A DNA stretch of 58,537 nt from a virus: IMG/VR virus record IMGVR_UViG_3300045955_000127, positions 1 to 58,537 of that record, one strand, 5' to 3'. A program made the position numbers and the translations under genes. This document shows, in pieces, positions 41,659 through 50,415 of this stretch (positions are counted from its first letter, which is position 1; each line of letters begins with the position of its first letter). The notes beneath the pieces are model-generated. The model ran no database searches. It was not told the DNA's origin and worked only from the letters and a program-made list of their open reading frames with translations.

Positions 41659-44600
41659 TATGGCACTACCTCCGCGTGGGAAAATTGGTTCTTCTGTCTC
41701 TGGGCCTTCATCGCCTGCGATGCTATCCGGGCCATCTCGAACGTCACCGCATCGAGTTTCTTTCGCTTCTCCTCGGGGGAGTAATGTCTGTTCTCGATTA
41801 TGGACTCTTGCTGCTTTCGGAGCAACGACATAGATTTCGCCACCGGGCGCATCAAGAGTTCGCGGCGCAAGTCTTCGGCATGCTTTACGTGATACTGCTG
41901 AAGCTCCGTGAAGTTTCGCTGGCGCCTCAGAAGATCGAACGTGCTCTTTGCTTCGCTGACGCGCGCGTATTCGTCATAGAACCGTTCGATCGATTCGGGC
42001 TGGCCGGGGAAGTTGGCGATAAGACCCCGCACTCCAGGAACATCAGAGATGCCACCAGCAGACGGTTTTTCTTTCATCTGGCCACGAAACGCGAGCCGAT
42101 CGATTTGTTCCATCGTTAATTTGCCGGCGCCGCCAAAATACCCCTGCGCCAGATTCTCGATCTTGTTGGGCGGATAATTCAGTTTGTCGCCAAGCCACTT
42201 TGCTGTCTCTGTCGTATAGGAGCCCGATTGATATTTCGCCTCGGCCATCTCTTTGCCGCGTGGGACGAGCGGCCGTTCCCGAAACATGGAGTAATTGGCG
42301 AAGTTCTCAATCAACGGGACGAACGCCGTCGGTAGCGGATTGGGCAGAGAATTCATCACGTTATTCCCCAAATCCTTGAGCCCTTGCGGATCCTTGCTGT
42401 CGACGTATTCCATGATCCGCTCAACGCTCGATCCAAAAAGTAATCCAAGCTCAAAGGGCTTGGGAATTCTCCAGATTGGATGATTCGAGGAAAATTCCGC
42501 CTTCTCTTCTGCGGTCATGGTATTCCAGCGTTTCGTATCCATCTCGCCAGTTGGGATAATCCAGAACAAATATTTCTGCCAGCCAGGCTGCTCTTGATAG
42601 CGCGGATCGTCACGATTGGCCATGTAGAGAAGCACCGACGGCAGCGTGATCCCCACGCCCGTGCGCGTCAGCGTACCAACGGGACTCTCCTTGAAAGCCC
42701 TAGCGGTCTTATCTAGGCCTTGCAGGTTCGCGTTCAAGAACGCCGTGATTTGATTGAGCGCTCCCATCTTGGCACCGCGACGAGAGAAATCCAGTGTCAC
42801 TTCCCTGGAAGCGAATGCGGCGCGCATCATTCCTTCCGTGGTCATGCCCTCTTTGGCAATCCCGCGCGAAAACTCTCCGAGGCGCGTCCCGGCTTCGCCT
42901 AATTCAGAAAGAATGCGCAGGCTGTCAATGGGGTGGCGCCAGACGTGTTTGACGGTTCCGCCGGTCAAGATATCTTTCAGTTGCCGTTGCAGGTGAGCGC
43001 GATCAAGAGATAGCAGCATAGAGTGCTCGCCGCCGGCCGCTTTCCACGCATCGAACATTTCATCCTGCTTCAGCATGTGAAAGACGCCCTTGACGAAATC
43101 GATTCCCGGACGATAGCCGTACTTGGAGAAAATCGTCGCGGTCCATTGGTCGCGGAGCGGATTTCTGATCGAAAACTCCGGAGACAAAACTGTTGCGCCC
43201 AGGCGCAGCGATCGAGCAGGAAAGCTCAGCAATCGAGTAAGTAGATTTGAGCTTTCGCCATCGAGGGCCATCATGGATTTATAAAGCGCCGGGTGAATCT
43301 GATACCAGTCGGTCTTGCCATTTTGCCAGACCGAGATGATATTTTTCCCGCCCGGAACATTCTGCGCTGGCCGAAAGATCGTAGCGAGCTGATCTAACAG
43401 TTGCGGGTCGTTGGTTGGCAGTTGGATGCCGGATTGATTAAGCGTGTCCCTGATTTTTTTCTGGACTTCTTTCAGGTTGAACTGGATCCCCTGAGAGGGC
43501 TTGGTGATCTTCTCGACGAATTTTCCGCTGCCTTCGCTGACATCGGCTAGATTCGTGAGCGCGCGCGCGACCCTGTTCCGCTCGGCCAAGTTAATAAACG
43601 AGTAGGTATTTTTGATGATCGATTCGAGCGGGTCGAGGATTTCTTTACCGGAGCCTTTGATTTTGTGGGTGGGCTTATAAAGATTCGCGAAAGTCTTGCC
43701 TGTTCCACCGAGCCCCTCTTCGATGTCTTCCATTAGGCGATAAAACGGCACGTAGGAATCGTTTAGCCGCTTGATTGCAGCATAGCCAGCGTTATCCAAA
43801 AAACCGCCGTCTTTCAAGTAATTCAAAACGCGGTCTTGGTAGGAATAGAGCCTTTGCGCCGTTGGCCCGAATTGCTGATGCAAAGTCTGGACGGTAGCCG
43901 CCGCATCGTTGGGATCGATCCCGGATTGAATGCCGCGCTGGTTTAATTCCATGGACCGCCGAGCAACCAGATAGCTCCGCAGTCCGTCCAGATCGTTCTC
44001 GACGGGCTTCAAGATATCCGAGAGGCCTTCGCCCGTTTGTTGAAGCGTCCTGAAATCCCTGGTCCCTTTGGTCAAAAATAAATCCGCCTTGCCGATCCAC
44101 CCGCGGAAAAGACGCGCCAACTTATACGGATCTTTGGAAACATCAAGTGGTTGCCCCCGAGCCATCCTGTCGGTGATGATTTTGATCGGGTTCAAATCAT
44201 CTAGGGTAGCCGTATAGGCATCGCTGAAGCTCAGCGCGCTCTTCGCCTTCTCTCCAACGGAGATCTGCGAAGCCACCTTGGCGATCGCGGGCTGCGCCTG
44301 ATATCTGGCGTATTTCGTTTGTGCCTGTCGGAGAGTTTCGAGCGCGCGAGGGAAGCCGTTCTGAAGCGATTGCTCGAAGAACTGGAAGAATTGCGGCGCG
44401 GCCTGCTGTGCTGTCTGGGGATTCGTCACGTAGAGTCTCACGAAATCCGCCAAGCCTTCTTCCGCGTATCCGCCGGCCGGCACGCGCGCGCCGTAAAGCT
44501 GCTGGCCGAGCTGTACGAGTTCGGGATGCGCAGCCGCCCTGCGCGAAACGCCGGGCAGGAATTTCTTGGAAAAGAAATGGCCGACCTCGTGCGTGGCCAC

Positions 44601-45989
44601 GTCGACATCGTTGGCGAGCTTTAATCTGACCACTTCCTCTGGCCGCTTAAATGCCCCGCGTGCCCTGCGTTGGACGAAGGGAAAGAATCCTGTGCGAATC
44701 GGCAGATCCAATTCTTTCTGAAGATCCCGGATGATATCGCCGCGTCTGACTAATTTTTGCGGTCCCGTCGGTGTCTGGTAATTTTTTTGCAGCGGGTCAA
44801 AGGACTGCGGAATATTTTCGTAGCTTCGGCGAAGCTCGGGGAAGCCGAGTTCTTTGGGCGGTTCCGGAATATCCGTGATCCCGTTTCTGATCAAGACTTC
44901 CTTGGCGGCTTCCCGGGTTACTACGCCGCTATTGGGGTCGCGGAGGATCATTTTCGCATCTTCGATCTCTTCTTGTATCGCCTGCTTGGAAATCTCGGGA
45001 TGGACTTTAGCCGTTCTGGTTTTCTGTTCTGCCTGGATTGCGCCCTGCTGGAGACTGCCGGGCTTATATTGCTTGTGCATTTCGCGGAGCTGATCGTCGG
45101 TCTTGCCGGCAAGAGACTGAGCAAATTCTTCGGCAGGGCCGATCTTGGCCGGCGCCTGTTGCCCTTGCCTGGCAAGAACACGCTGGCGCAACGCTTCGGC
45201 ATGTGGGCCCGGCGCTGGGCCAGTGGGGACTTTCACCTGCGCTGGCGGTGGCTGGGGCGCTGCGCCTTTTGGTTGAGGCGGCGGTTGCTTCCCGGTTAAT
45301 TTCGTCGGTCCCGCTTGCGCTGCTTTTTCCGCGGCGATCGTTTTCTGTAACGCCGCATTCCGTTGCTCAAGTCCTGCGATTTCTGTGGCAATATCCTGTT
45401 CGCCCTTGGGCCGCATGGTGAACCCTTCGCCAGCGACCGATCCGGGCGTCCATCCTGGCGGCGGCTCCAGCATCTTCGGCGCTGGTCCCTTTGGCACGGG
45501 CATGGGCGGCTTTGCTCCGCGAACCAGCTTCAATCCGAGCGCGCCGCCTGGGCCGGCTGTGAGAAAATCCGCTGCTACGGAACCCGCCGCCGCCGCTTTG
45601 GGAGATGCGCCCATTTGGCTCAAGCCTTCGAGCGCAGCACCGGAGGCGAATTCGCCGGCGATCGCTGGGGGCGTAGCGGCCAATGGTGCTAACACTGGAG
45701 CTGCTGCCGCGCCTAACGCGGACTGATGGCTGGTCGGATCAAGTGATTGATATGCCCCGAGGGCCATTTCGCCGACTTGCTGTAGCCCAGATGACACAAC
45801 ATCTTTGGCCCGTGTCAGCAAGGGCTTCTTGCGCAGGTAATCGATCACTTCCGTGGCGCTATATCCGGACTGGCGTGCTTGTTTGATTTTCCCATGGACG
45901 AACCCCTTGATCTCGTCGTCGGAATATCCGGCCTCTCGCGCCGTGGTGATTTTGTCGCTCAGCGCTGGCCAAAGTTGGTCGATTTGCAC
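41658..45989 (-). CDS. Giant polyvalent internal virion protein with HExxH peptidase motif (1443 aa)
   Basis: N-terminal residues 1-55 contain two AGYS/SGYS helix repeats (AREAGYSDDEIKGF, ARQSGYSATEVIDY), followed by a Pro/Gln-rich linker to ~300. H467-E-V-G-H471 in VDVATHEVGHFFSKKF is a zinc-metallopeptidase motif. Residues ~870-1060 resemble LPD38, a domain of large polyvalent proteins (NLAERNRVARAL, LSPEFSIRNPLRDQWTATIF). Such proteins are packaged with DNA and injected; the peptidase may act on host or virion proteins. The C-terminal ~200 residues are helical with HENSAPxE-like motif-free linkers. GTG start at 45989. Confidence 0.8.
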   Translation of the reverse strand: MQIDQLWPALSDKITTAREAGYSDDEIKGFVHGKIKQARQSGYSATEVIDYLRKKPLLTRAKDVVSSGLQQVGEMALGAYQSLDPTSHQSALGAAAAPVLAPLAATPPAIAGEFASGAALEGLSQMGASPKAAAAGSVAADFLTAGPGGALGLKLVRGAKPPMPVPKGPAPKMLEPPPGWTPGSVAGEGFTMRPKGEQDIATEIAGLEQRNAALQKTIAAEKAAQAGPTKLTGKQPPPQPKGAAPQPPPAQVKVPTGPAPGPHAEALRQRVLARQGQQAPAKIGPAEEFAQSLAGKTDDQLREMHKQYKPGSLQQGAIQAEQKTRTAKVHPEISKQAIQEEIEDAKMILRDPNSGVVTREAAKEVLIRNGITDIPEPPKELGFPELRRSYENIPQSFDPLQKNYQTPTGPQKLVRRGDIIRDLQKELDLPIRTGFFPFVQRRARGAFKRPEEVVRLKLANDVDVATHEVGHFFSKKFLPGVSRRAAAHPELVQLGQQLYGARVPAGGYAEEGLADFVRLYVTNPQTAQQAAPQFFQFFEQSLQNGFPRALETLRQAQTKYARYQAQPAIAKVASQISVGEKAKSALSFSDAYTATLDDLNPIKIITDRMARGQPLDVSKDPYKLARLFRGWIGKADLFLTKGTRDFRTLQQTGEGLSDILKPVENDLDGLRSYLVARRSMELNQRGIQSGIDPNDAAATVQTLHQQFGPTAQRLYSYQDRVLNYLKDGGFLDNAGYAAIKRLNDSYVPFYRLMEDIEEGLGGTGKTFANLYKPTHKIKGSGKEILDPLESIIKNTYSFINLAERNRVARALTNLADVSEGSGKFVEKITKPSQGIQFNLKEVQKKIRDTLNQSGIQLPTNDPQLLDQLATIFRPAQNVPGGKNIISVWQNGKTDWYQIHPALYKSMMALDGESSNLLTRLLSFPARSLRLGATVLSPEFSIRNPLRDQWTATIFSKYGYRPGIDFVKGVFHMLKQDEMFDAWKAAGGEHSMLLSLDRAHLQRQLKDILTGGTVKHVWRHPIDSLRILSELGEAGTRLGEFSRGIAKEGMTTEGMMRAAFASREVTLDFSRRGAKMGALNQITAFLNANLQGLDKTARAFKESPVGTLTRTGVGITLPSVLLYMANRDDPRYQEQPGWQKYLFWIIPTGEMDTKRWNTMTAEEKAEFSSNHPIWRIPKPFELGLLFGSSVERIMEYVDSKDPQGLKDLGNNVMNSLPNPLPTAFVPLIENFANYSMFRERPLVPRGKEMAEAKYQSGSYTTETAKWLGDKLNYPPNKIENLAQGYFGGAGKLTMEQIDRLAFRGQMKEKPSAGGISDVPGVRGLIANFPGQPESIERFYDEYARVSEAKSTFDLLRRQRNFTELQQYHVKHAEDLRRELLMRPVAKSMSLLRKQQESIIENRHYSPEEKRKKLDAVTFEMARIASQAMKAQRQKNQFSHAEVVP

Positions 45990-45992
45990 GGA

Positions 45993-47225
45993 TTATCCCC
46001 CGGGCATGCCCTTAAAGATATCGTCAAGGGATGGGCGTTGAGAACTTTTCGCTGGCGGGTTCTTGGGCGCTCCCGCTGGCGCTGGCGTACCGGCGGGCGC
46101 CGGGGCTTCTTTGGGCGTCGGCGCCGGAGTTGTCGCCGTCGGGTTAGGAAGGCCGAAAGCACGGTAGACTTGATCGGCAAATTGATTTTCGAGCGCCGCC
46201 CGCTGCTTGGGATCCGCTTCCGTCAAGAACGGGGTCAAGCTGGTTCGATAATCGGTGATCAGTTTTTGTGCCTCAATGACGCTTCGCGCAACGCGGTTGG
46301 CTTTGTCGCGTTCGTTCTGAGCCGTAATTCCCGCCAGGGTCGCGTCCACGCGCGCCATCGCTGCATTGACCTGTGCTAATCTGGCTTGACTGGTCAAATC
46401 TTGACCGCGCTGCATGAGAAACATACGCTCCGACTCGAGCTGTTGCTTCATCGCCATCATTTGCTGATGGTATTGTTCTCGCTCCGCGAGCTTCTGTTCG
46501 TCTAGCTCGGATTTTTTCAGAGCGATATACATTTCGTTTACGAGCTTTGGCCGAGTCGGACTATCCGCCGGAATCAAATTCAACGCTTGCTGATACAGCG
46601 GGTCTTGCGTGCTGCCTACCTGTGCTTGCCAACTGGCGATCGATTCTGGCGATTGGACTCCCTTAACGGCTAACTCGCCCGTGGTTTTAGCCGCATCGAT
46701 CATCGCCTTTTTCTTTTCTAGTTCGTGCGTCAAATTGAATTGTTGCTCGAGTGTTTGCTGATGTGCCGTTTGAGCGTTCAGGTAATCCCTTCGGGCTTGT
46801 CCCTGGATTGCTTCGTTGAAACCATGGAGCCCACCGGCAAAGGCCGCGCCTACCCTTGCGCCAGGGCCGCCGCGCCGTTGACTAAATCCGCCAGCCAATG
46901 ATCCCGCCAGGCTCTGAGTGATCGGATGGGCCATGATTGAAGTTACTTGATCCACAAAGCTCGGCTGCTGCTGGCTGCCTTGCGGTTGCTGGGTGTAATT
47001 GGAGACTGAAGGAGCTGGCGCCTTTGGCTCTTCGTCTTTTTTCTGTTCCGGCTCGCCCCACATCGGACGCTGAAATGAAGTGTCTTGCGGCGAGGTAAGG
47101 AAATCCTCACGTATCGGGCTCGCCTGCGCCATACCCATTGGCGGTTGCGCCCCGACGGCCATTGGCATCTGTTGCTGTGCCGATAGAGCCTTCCCGTACA
47201 TGAGCCTCACGAGTTCTTCTAACAT
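45993..47225 (-). CDS. Internal virion/ejection-type protein (410 aa)
   Basis: Start ATG 47225 with GGAAAG upstream is preferred; GTG 47252 is possible. Gln/Pro-rich N-terminus (SAQQQMPMAVGAQPPMGMAQ), a central amphipathic segment (LAGSLAGGFSQRRGGPGARV) and a long coiled coil (residues ~140-345), ending in a Pro/Ala-rich linker. These are typical of podovirus ejection proteins that form a trans-envelope channel. No enzymatic motif seen. Confidence 0.6.
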   Translation of the reverse strand: MLEELVRLMYGKALSAQQQMPMAVGAQPPMGMAQASPIREDFLTSPQDTSFQRPMWGEPEQKKDEEPKAPAPSVSNYTQQPQGSQQQPSFVDQVTSIMAHPITQSLAGSLAGGFSQRRGGPGARVGAAFAGGLHGFNEAIQGQARRDYLNAQTAHQQTLEQQFNLTHELEKKKAMIDAAKTTGELAVKGVQSPESIASWQAQVGSTQDPLYQQALNLIPADSPTRPKLVNEMYIALKKSELDEQKLAEREQYHQQMMAMKQQLESERMFLMQRGQDLTSQARLAQVNAAMARVDATLAGITAQNERDKANRVARSVIEAQKLITDYRTSLTPFLTEADPKQRAALENQFADQVYRAFGLPNPTATTPAPTPKEAPAPAGTPAPAGAPKNPPAKSSQRPSLDDIFKGMPGG

Positions 47226-47258
47226 CAGCTTTACACTTTCCGTTTGCCGCACATGGTA

Positions 47259-47771
47259 TCACCGCGCCCCCGGCACAAGGGCTCTAAGATAGGCTAAAGC
47301 GCGTGGGTCAACCCCCGCCTTCTTGCCTACCGCCGACGGCCCCGCTGTTGGCGGCGTGCTTTTCGATGTCATCGGCTGCGAGGGAGGAATCTGCGGCGGT
47401 GGAGGCATGGGCGCTGGAGCAATCGGGCCCGCTTGGTCTTTTTCCATGGCCTTCGTGGCGCCGCCTAATCCTGCTCCGGCGAGCCCTCCGATCGCAGCTC
47501 CCCATGGGCCGAACATCGAGCCCATAGAAGCACCGGACATGCCGCCCTGTAATGCGCCCTGAGCAATCCCGCCACCCCTACCGAAGTTTCCCATGTTAGG
47601 CATTCCGCCCGGCATCATCGGCATCTGAAACGGCTGCGATTGGGCAGGCCCGCCCATCGGTGGCGCGGGAAATCCTTGACCTGCTCCCGGCATAGAAAAC
47701 ACGGGGCTCCCGCCTGTGGCATTCGAGATCGCCCCACCACCCATCATTCCGCTTTGATTTAGTAGTTCCAT
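47259..47771 (-). CDS. Gly/Pro/Met-rich internal protein (170 aa)
   Basis: Low-complexity sequence: FSMPGAGQGFPAPPMGGPAQ, MPMMPGGMPNMGNFGRGG, GAALGGLAGAGLGG. A central glycine zipper (MSGASMGSMFGPWGAAIGGL) could insert into membranes, as ejection proteins do. The C-terminus is basic. No known domain. Confidence 0.6.
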   Translation of the reverse strand: MELLNQSGMMGGGAISNATGGSPVFSMPGAGQGFPAPPMGGPAQSQPFQMPMMPGGMPNMGNFGRGGGIAQGALQGGMSGASMGSMFGPWGAAIGGLAGAGLGGATKAMEKDQAGPIAPAPMPPPPQIPPSQPMTSKSTPPTAGPSAVGKKAGVDPRALAYLRALVPGAR

Positions 47772-47774
47772 TTT

Positions 47775-48389
47775 TTACCCGCGCGTAGTCCACTGGTAGT
47801 AAAGCGGATCCCAGGGATCGTTCTTTCTTTGCTCCCATGGTTGCTGCTGATAAAGATTTTCAAGGTAATACGCGACCTGGCTTTCCACTTCTGGAGGCAC
47901 GCTGCCCGTCGCTAACATCTGCTGCATCTGCCAAGGCTGAATGTACGAGCCATATTCGGGAATAAAAATGCCGTTGGTCGGCGCTGCCGGTTGCTGCGGC
48001 TGCTGTGGTTGCTGCGGCGGCGCTGCCTGTGGCGGATTAAACGGCTCCACGACACTCGGACTGAACCCGCCGGGAGAAGCCGGAGCGCCTGGCGTGGGCT
48101 GCATAGTCGGGCCGCCGGGAGTTTGATTAAGCGGGTTGACTGCCATCTGAGAAGGAAAGAAACTGCTCATTTGCTGAAAGGCCGCGGGGGAAAATGCCGC
48201 CATGATACTGTTGGGATTTTGCTGGAATTGCTGCATAAGCTGCTGCGATGCCGAGATCATTGGGAGCATGAAGTTATTTGCGTTGTACGCGGGCGGGTTC
48301 GTTCCGCTCGTCATGTAGCCGGAGCCGGGCGCTGAATACGTGTATGGGTTGAAGCTCCCGCCACCGCCTATCTGAGATTGGCCGCCCAT
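47775..48389 (-). CDS. Gln/Pro-rich internal protein (204 aa)
   Basis: The protein is mostly low-complexity Gln/Pro/Ala/Ser (QQPQQPQQPAAPTNGIFIPE; MISASQQLMQQFQQNPNSIM) with a compact C-terminal WQMQQMLATGSVPPEVE segment and WEQRKNDPWDPLYYQWTTRG. It starts right after the stop of the neighbour (TAAATG). Probably an ejection/internal virion protein. Confidence 0.6.
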   Translation of the reverse strand: MGGQSQIGGGGSFNPYTYSAPGSGYMTSGTNPPAYNANNFMLPMISASQQLMQQFQQNPNSIMAAFSPAAFQQMSSFFPSQMAVNPLNQTPGGPTMQPTPGAPASPGGFSPSVVEPFNPPQAAPPQQPQQPQQPAAPTNGIFIPEYGSYIQPWQMQQMLATGSVPPEVESQVAYYLENLYQQQPWEQRKNDPWDPLYYQWTTRG

Positions 48390-49091
48390 TTATTTCACCT
48401 TAACCGTTGCGGTCGATCCGAGCCCCTGGCCGATTCCAAGTACCTGCGCGAGCATTTGCAGTACATCGAACGGCCAACCTTGCTGACCATAGAGATTTTG
48501 GTAAGCGGTGTTCAAGACGTTTTGCGCTTGGGCCTGCTGCTGGCCGCCCGCCTCCAGGAGCATCTGGGACGGGAAATATGAACTTTGCATGAGCCCCGGA
48601 GCCATACCCGCAGCGTTTTGACGTAGCCGTTCCTGCTCCTGCCACGCCGGAAAGTAGATCGAGGTCGCCAGATCGTTCATCGTTTTGCCGGCAGTCTCCG
48701 TTGCACCTGAACCGCCGTACGCGCCCGCTCGAACGGCCGCCGAGTTCATCTGGCCCATCACATCGCCGGCTGCGCGATTGAAGTAATCCGAGAGCAGCGG
48801 ATTGTTGGCCGCGTCTTGATTCATCACGTTGGACTGAAACTGCATTGCTTGATCGACCAACGGTGAGCGTCCGCCCATGGCCGAAATGGCATCGAAGCCG
48901 CCCATCTGCATACCGGAGAACGGGGCCACTTCTTGATTGGGGTAGGGATAAGGCGCGATTTGCCATTGGCCGTTTGCCCCGGGCGCTAAAGTGTTCTGGC
49001 CGAGGCCGAGATAATTGGCGAGATATGGCCTTACGAGAGAGTTGGGTTCTGTGGAAGTTGTCTGCGTTTGGCCGCCGCCAGAGCCGCCCAT
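48390..49091 (-). CDS. Internal virion protein (233 aa)
   Basis: ATG 49091 (MGGSGGGQTQTTSTEPNSLV) is preferred over the longer TTG-started frame. Characteristic sequence: PYLANYLGLGQNTLAPGANG, DYFNRAAGDVMGQMNSAAVR, AGAYGGSGATETAGKTMNDL, MLLEAGGQQQAQAQNVLNTA. This pattern is common in ejection-region proteins of podoviruses. The ribosome site is weak. The 106-base gap upstream to the cupin gene is not clearly coding. Confidence 0.6.
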   Translation of the reverse strand: MGGSGGGQTQTTSTEPNSLVRPYLANYLGLGQNTLAPGANGQWQIAPYPYPNQEVAPFSGMQMGGFDAISAMGGRSPLVDQAMQFQSNVMNQDAANNPLLSDYFNRAAGDVMGQMNSAAVRAGAYGGSGATETAGKTMNDLATSIYFPAWQEQERLRQNAAGMAPGLMQSSYFPSQMLLEAGGQQQAQAQNVLNTAYQNLYGQQGWPFDVLQMLAQVLGIGQGLGSTATVKVK

Positions 49092-49197
49092 GGTCGCACT
49101 TCTTCTTTCTCGACCATTAACGCCGTCGGCGCGAAATCCGCTAAGCGTAACGCGGCTTAGATTGCGATGGGTTTCAGCGTAAGGGTAATACGATTTA

Positions 49198-49653
49198 TCA
49201 GATAGCGTCAAGTGGGAGAGCGATTTTCTCCGAATTCTTCCAATCGATTTCGCTTTCCCAATCGGTTGTTATTGGCCCCGTCCCCGGCTGATGCCAGAAC
49301 TGAATTGAGAAGAAAGTCGAGCCGCACGGCGCCACTTCTCCCCCGTGCCAGGCGTCTCGCGGGATGCTCAACGGGATGCGCATTATGCTCTCGGAGATCT
49401 TGAAAACCCGCTTGCCGATCCGCAAGACGCCGCCGCCGCCGCTATAGACTTCATAGGAATCGACGTTAGGGTGTCGGTGCATAGGAATCAACGTATCGCC
49501 CTTGACCGTGGCTTTTTCGATCTGGAACGGATGGGATAAATAAATCAGGTCGAGCTTCCAACGATCACCCGCGGCGGTACGCAAGATCGGAGCGCCGCTC
49601 CAGTCGATTTTAATCGCCCATTTGACAAAGGCTCTCAATGCTTCGTTTTTCAT
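49198..49653 (-). CDS. Cupin-domain protein (151 aa)
   Basis: A small beta-barrel: LDLIYLSHPFQIEKATVKGD, then IPMHRHPNVDSYEVYSGGGG with the cupin H-x-H...E metal site, and PRDAWHGGEV with a second histidine. Cupins bind small molecules or metals and often modify or isomerise sugars. In this genome a sugar cassette exists, so a role in sugar chemistry is conceivable, but it lies 14 kb away. ATG 49653 overlaps the previous stop (ATGA). Confidence 0.68.
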   Translation of the reverse strand: MKNEALRAFVKWAIKIDWSGAPILRTAAGDRWKLDLIYLSHPFQIEKATVKGDTLIPMHRHPNVDSYEVYSGGGGVLRIGKRVFKISESIMRIPLSIPRDAWHGGEVAPCGSTFFSIQFWHQPGTGPITTDWESEIDWKNSEKIALPLDAI

Positions 49654-49727
49654 GGGGCGAAAACCTCAAGGATTTCTATGGCGACTAATCGCCCCGAGCG
49701 ATCACCAATTTGAGTCATCTGAATCAT
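49650..49727 (-). CDS. Possible 25-residue mini-protein
   Basis: Between the GNAT-like gene and the cupin gene: ATG 49727, four bases after the GNAT stop, gives MIQMTQIGDRSGRLVAIEIL then EVFAP, with its stop overlapping the cupin ATG (ATGA). It may be a coupling leader rather than a functional protein. Confidence 0.35.
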   Translation of the reverse strand: MIQMTQIGDRSGRLVAIEILEVFAP

Positions 49728-49730
49728 TTT

Positions 49731-50162
49731 TCAAATCTCCAATTGATAGACTGTTTGAATTGGCTTAAATCCCCAGCGTTCGAAGGCTTTATACGGTGAC
49801 AGCATCGTTATTCGACTCAAGCCCAGCCCCTTCGCGTAGGCAGTCAAGAAGTCGATCGCCTGTTTTACGTAGGCGGGTTCAGTGATCATACCCTCGCCGT
49901 CCATCCTCGCCAGTATCCAGATGAAAAACTCGGCCTTGGAGGTTGGAACAATTTGCTGAACAATGCCGGCGCAAAATGCTCTGATTTTTTCGTCGTCCTT
50001 TGCTAGAAACAGTTTGGTCGCGCCGCTATAAACTCCGACGTAGACGTGCATCGGCTTCCAGTCGACTTTGTGATCCCGACAAAAAGCTATCAGGTGGCGC
50101 TCGATGTCGAACCAGTAGCGATCGAGTTCGTCGGGCTGGATCTGGACAATCTCGATGCTCAA
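49731..50162 (-). CDS. GNAT-like acetyltransferase fold protein (143 aa)
   Basis: TTG 50162 (LSIEIVQIQPDELDRYW) is chosen: GGAGG is four bases upstream and the TTGA overlap couples it to the preceding gene. The body (MHVYVGVYSGATKLFLAKDD, EAEFFIWILARMDG, LTAYAKGLGLSRITMLSPYK, AFERWGFKPIQTVYQLE) matches the GNAT-like proteins common near the terminase in phages. The CoA loop is degenerate, so catalysis is uncertain. Confidence 0.65.
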   Translation of the reverse strand: MSIEIVQIQPDELDRYWFDIERHLIAFCRDHKVDWKPMHVYVGVYSGATKLFLAKDDEKIRAFCAGIVQQIVPTSKAEFFIWILARMDGEGMITEPAYVKQAIDFLTAYAKGLGLSRITMLSPYKAFERWGFKPIQTVYQLEI

Positions 50163-50401
50163 ACTTCCTCCAGGAAAAAGAACTTGCCGAAATCTTCCTC
50201 GGTTCGGTGAAAACGCGGCATGCAAAACATTTTGCGATCTTTATTCCGGACGATGCGATACACAGTCCGGACTCCTTCTTTGCTCATTTCGACGCCATTC
50301 TCGTCAACCAGGGTGAAATCGTGCCATAGTTGTGCGTCGGTAACTTTCAGCACGCGATGCGCCGGTACGTCAATCCATTCGGGGGGTCTGCCGTCTTCCA
50401 T
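50159..50401 (-). CDS. Hypothetical protein (80 aa)
   Basis: ATG 50401 is chosen for the GAGGAG site 7 bases upstream; a longer version from 50431 would overlap the terminase. Product MEDGRPPEWIDVPAHRVLKV, WHDFTLVDENGVEMSKEGVR, KMFCMPRFHRTEEDFGKFFF. Mixed alpha/beta, unknown function. Coupled to the GNAT-like gene through TTGA. Confidence 0.6.
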   Translation of the reverse strand: MEDGRPPEWIDVPAHRVLKVTDAQLWHDFTLVDENGVEMSKEGVRTVYRIVRNKDRKMFCMPRFHRTEEDFGKFFFLEEV

Positions 50402-50415
50402 TTGCTTCTCCTCTA

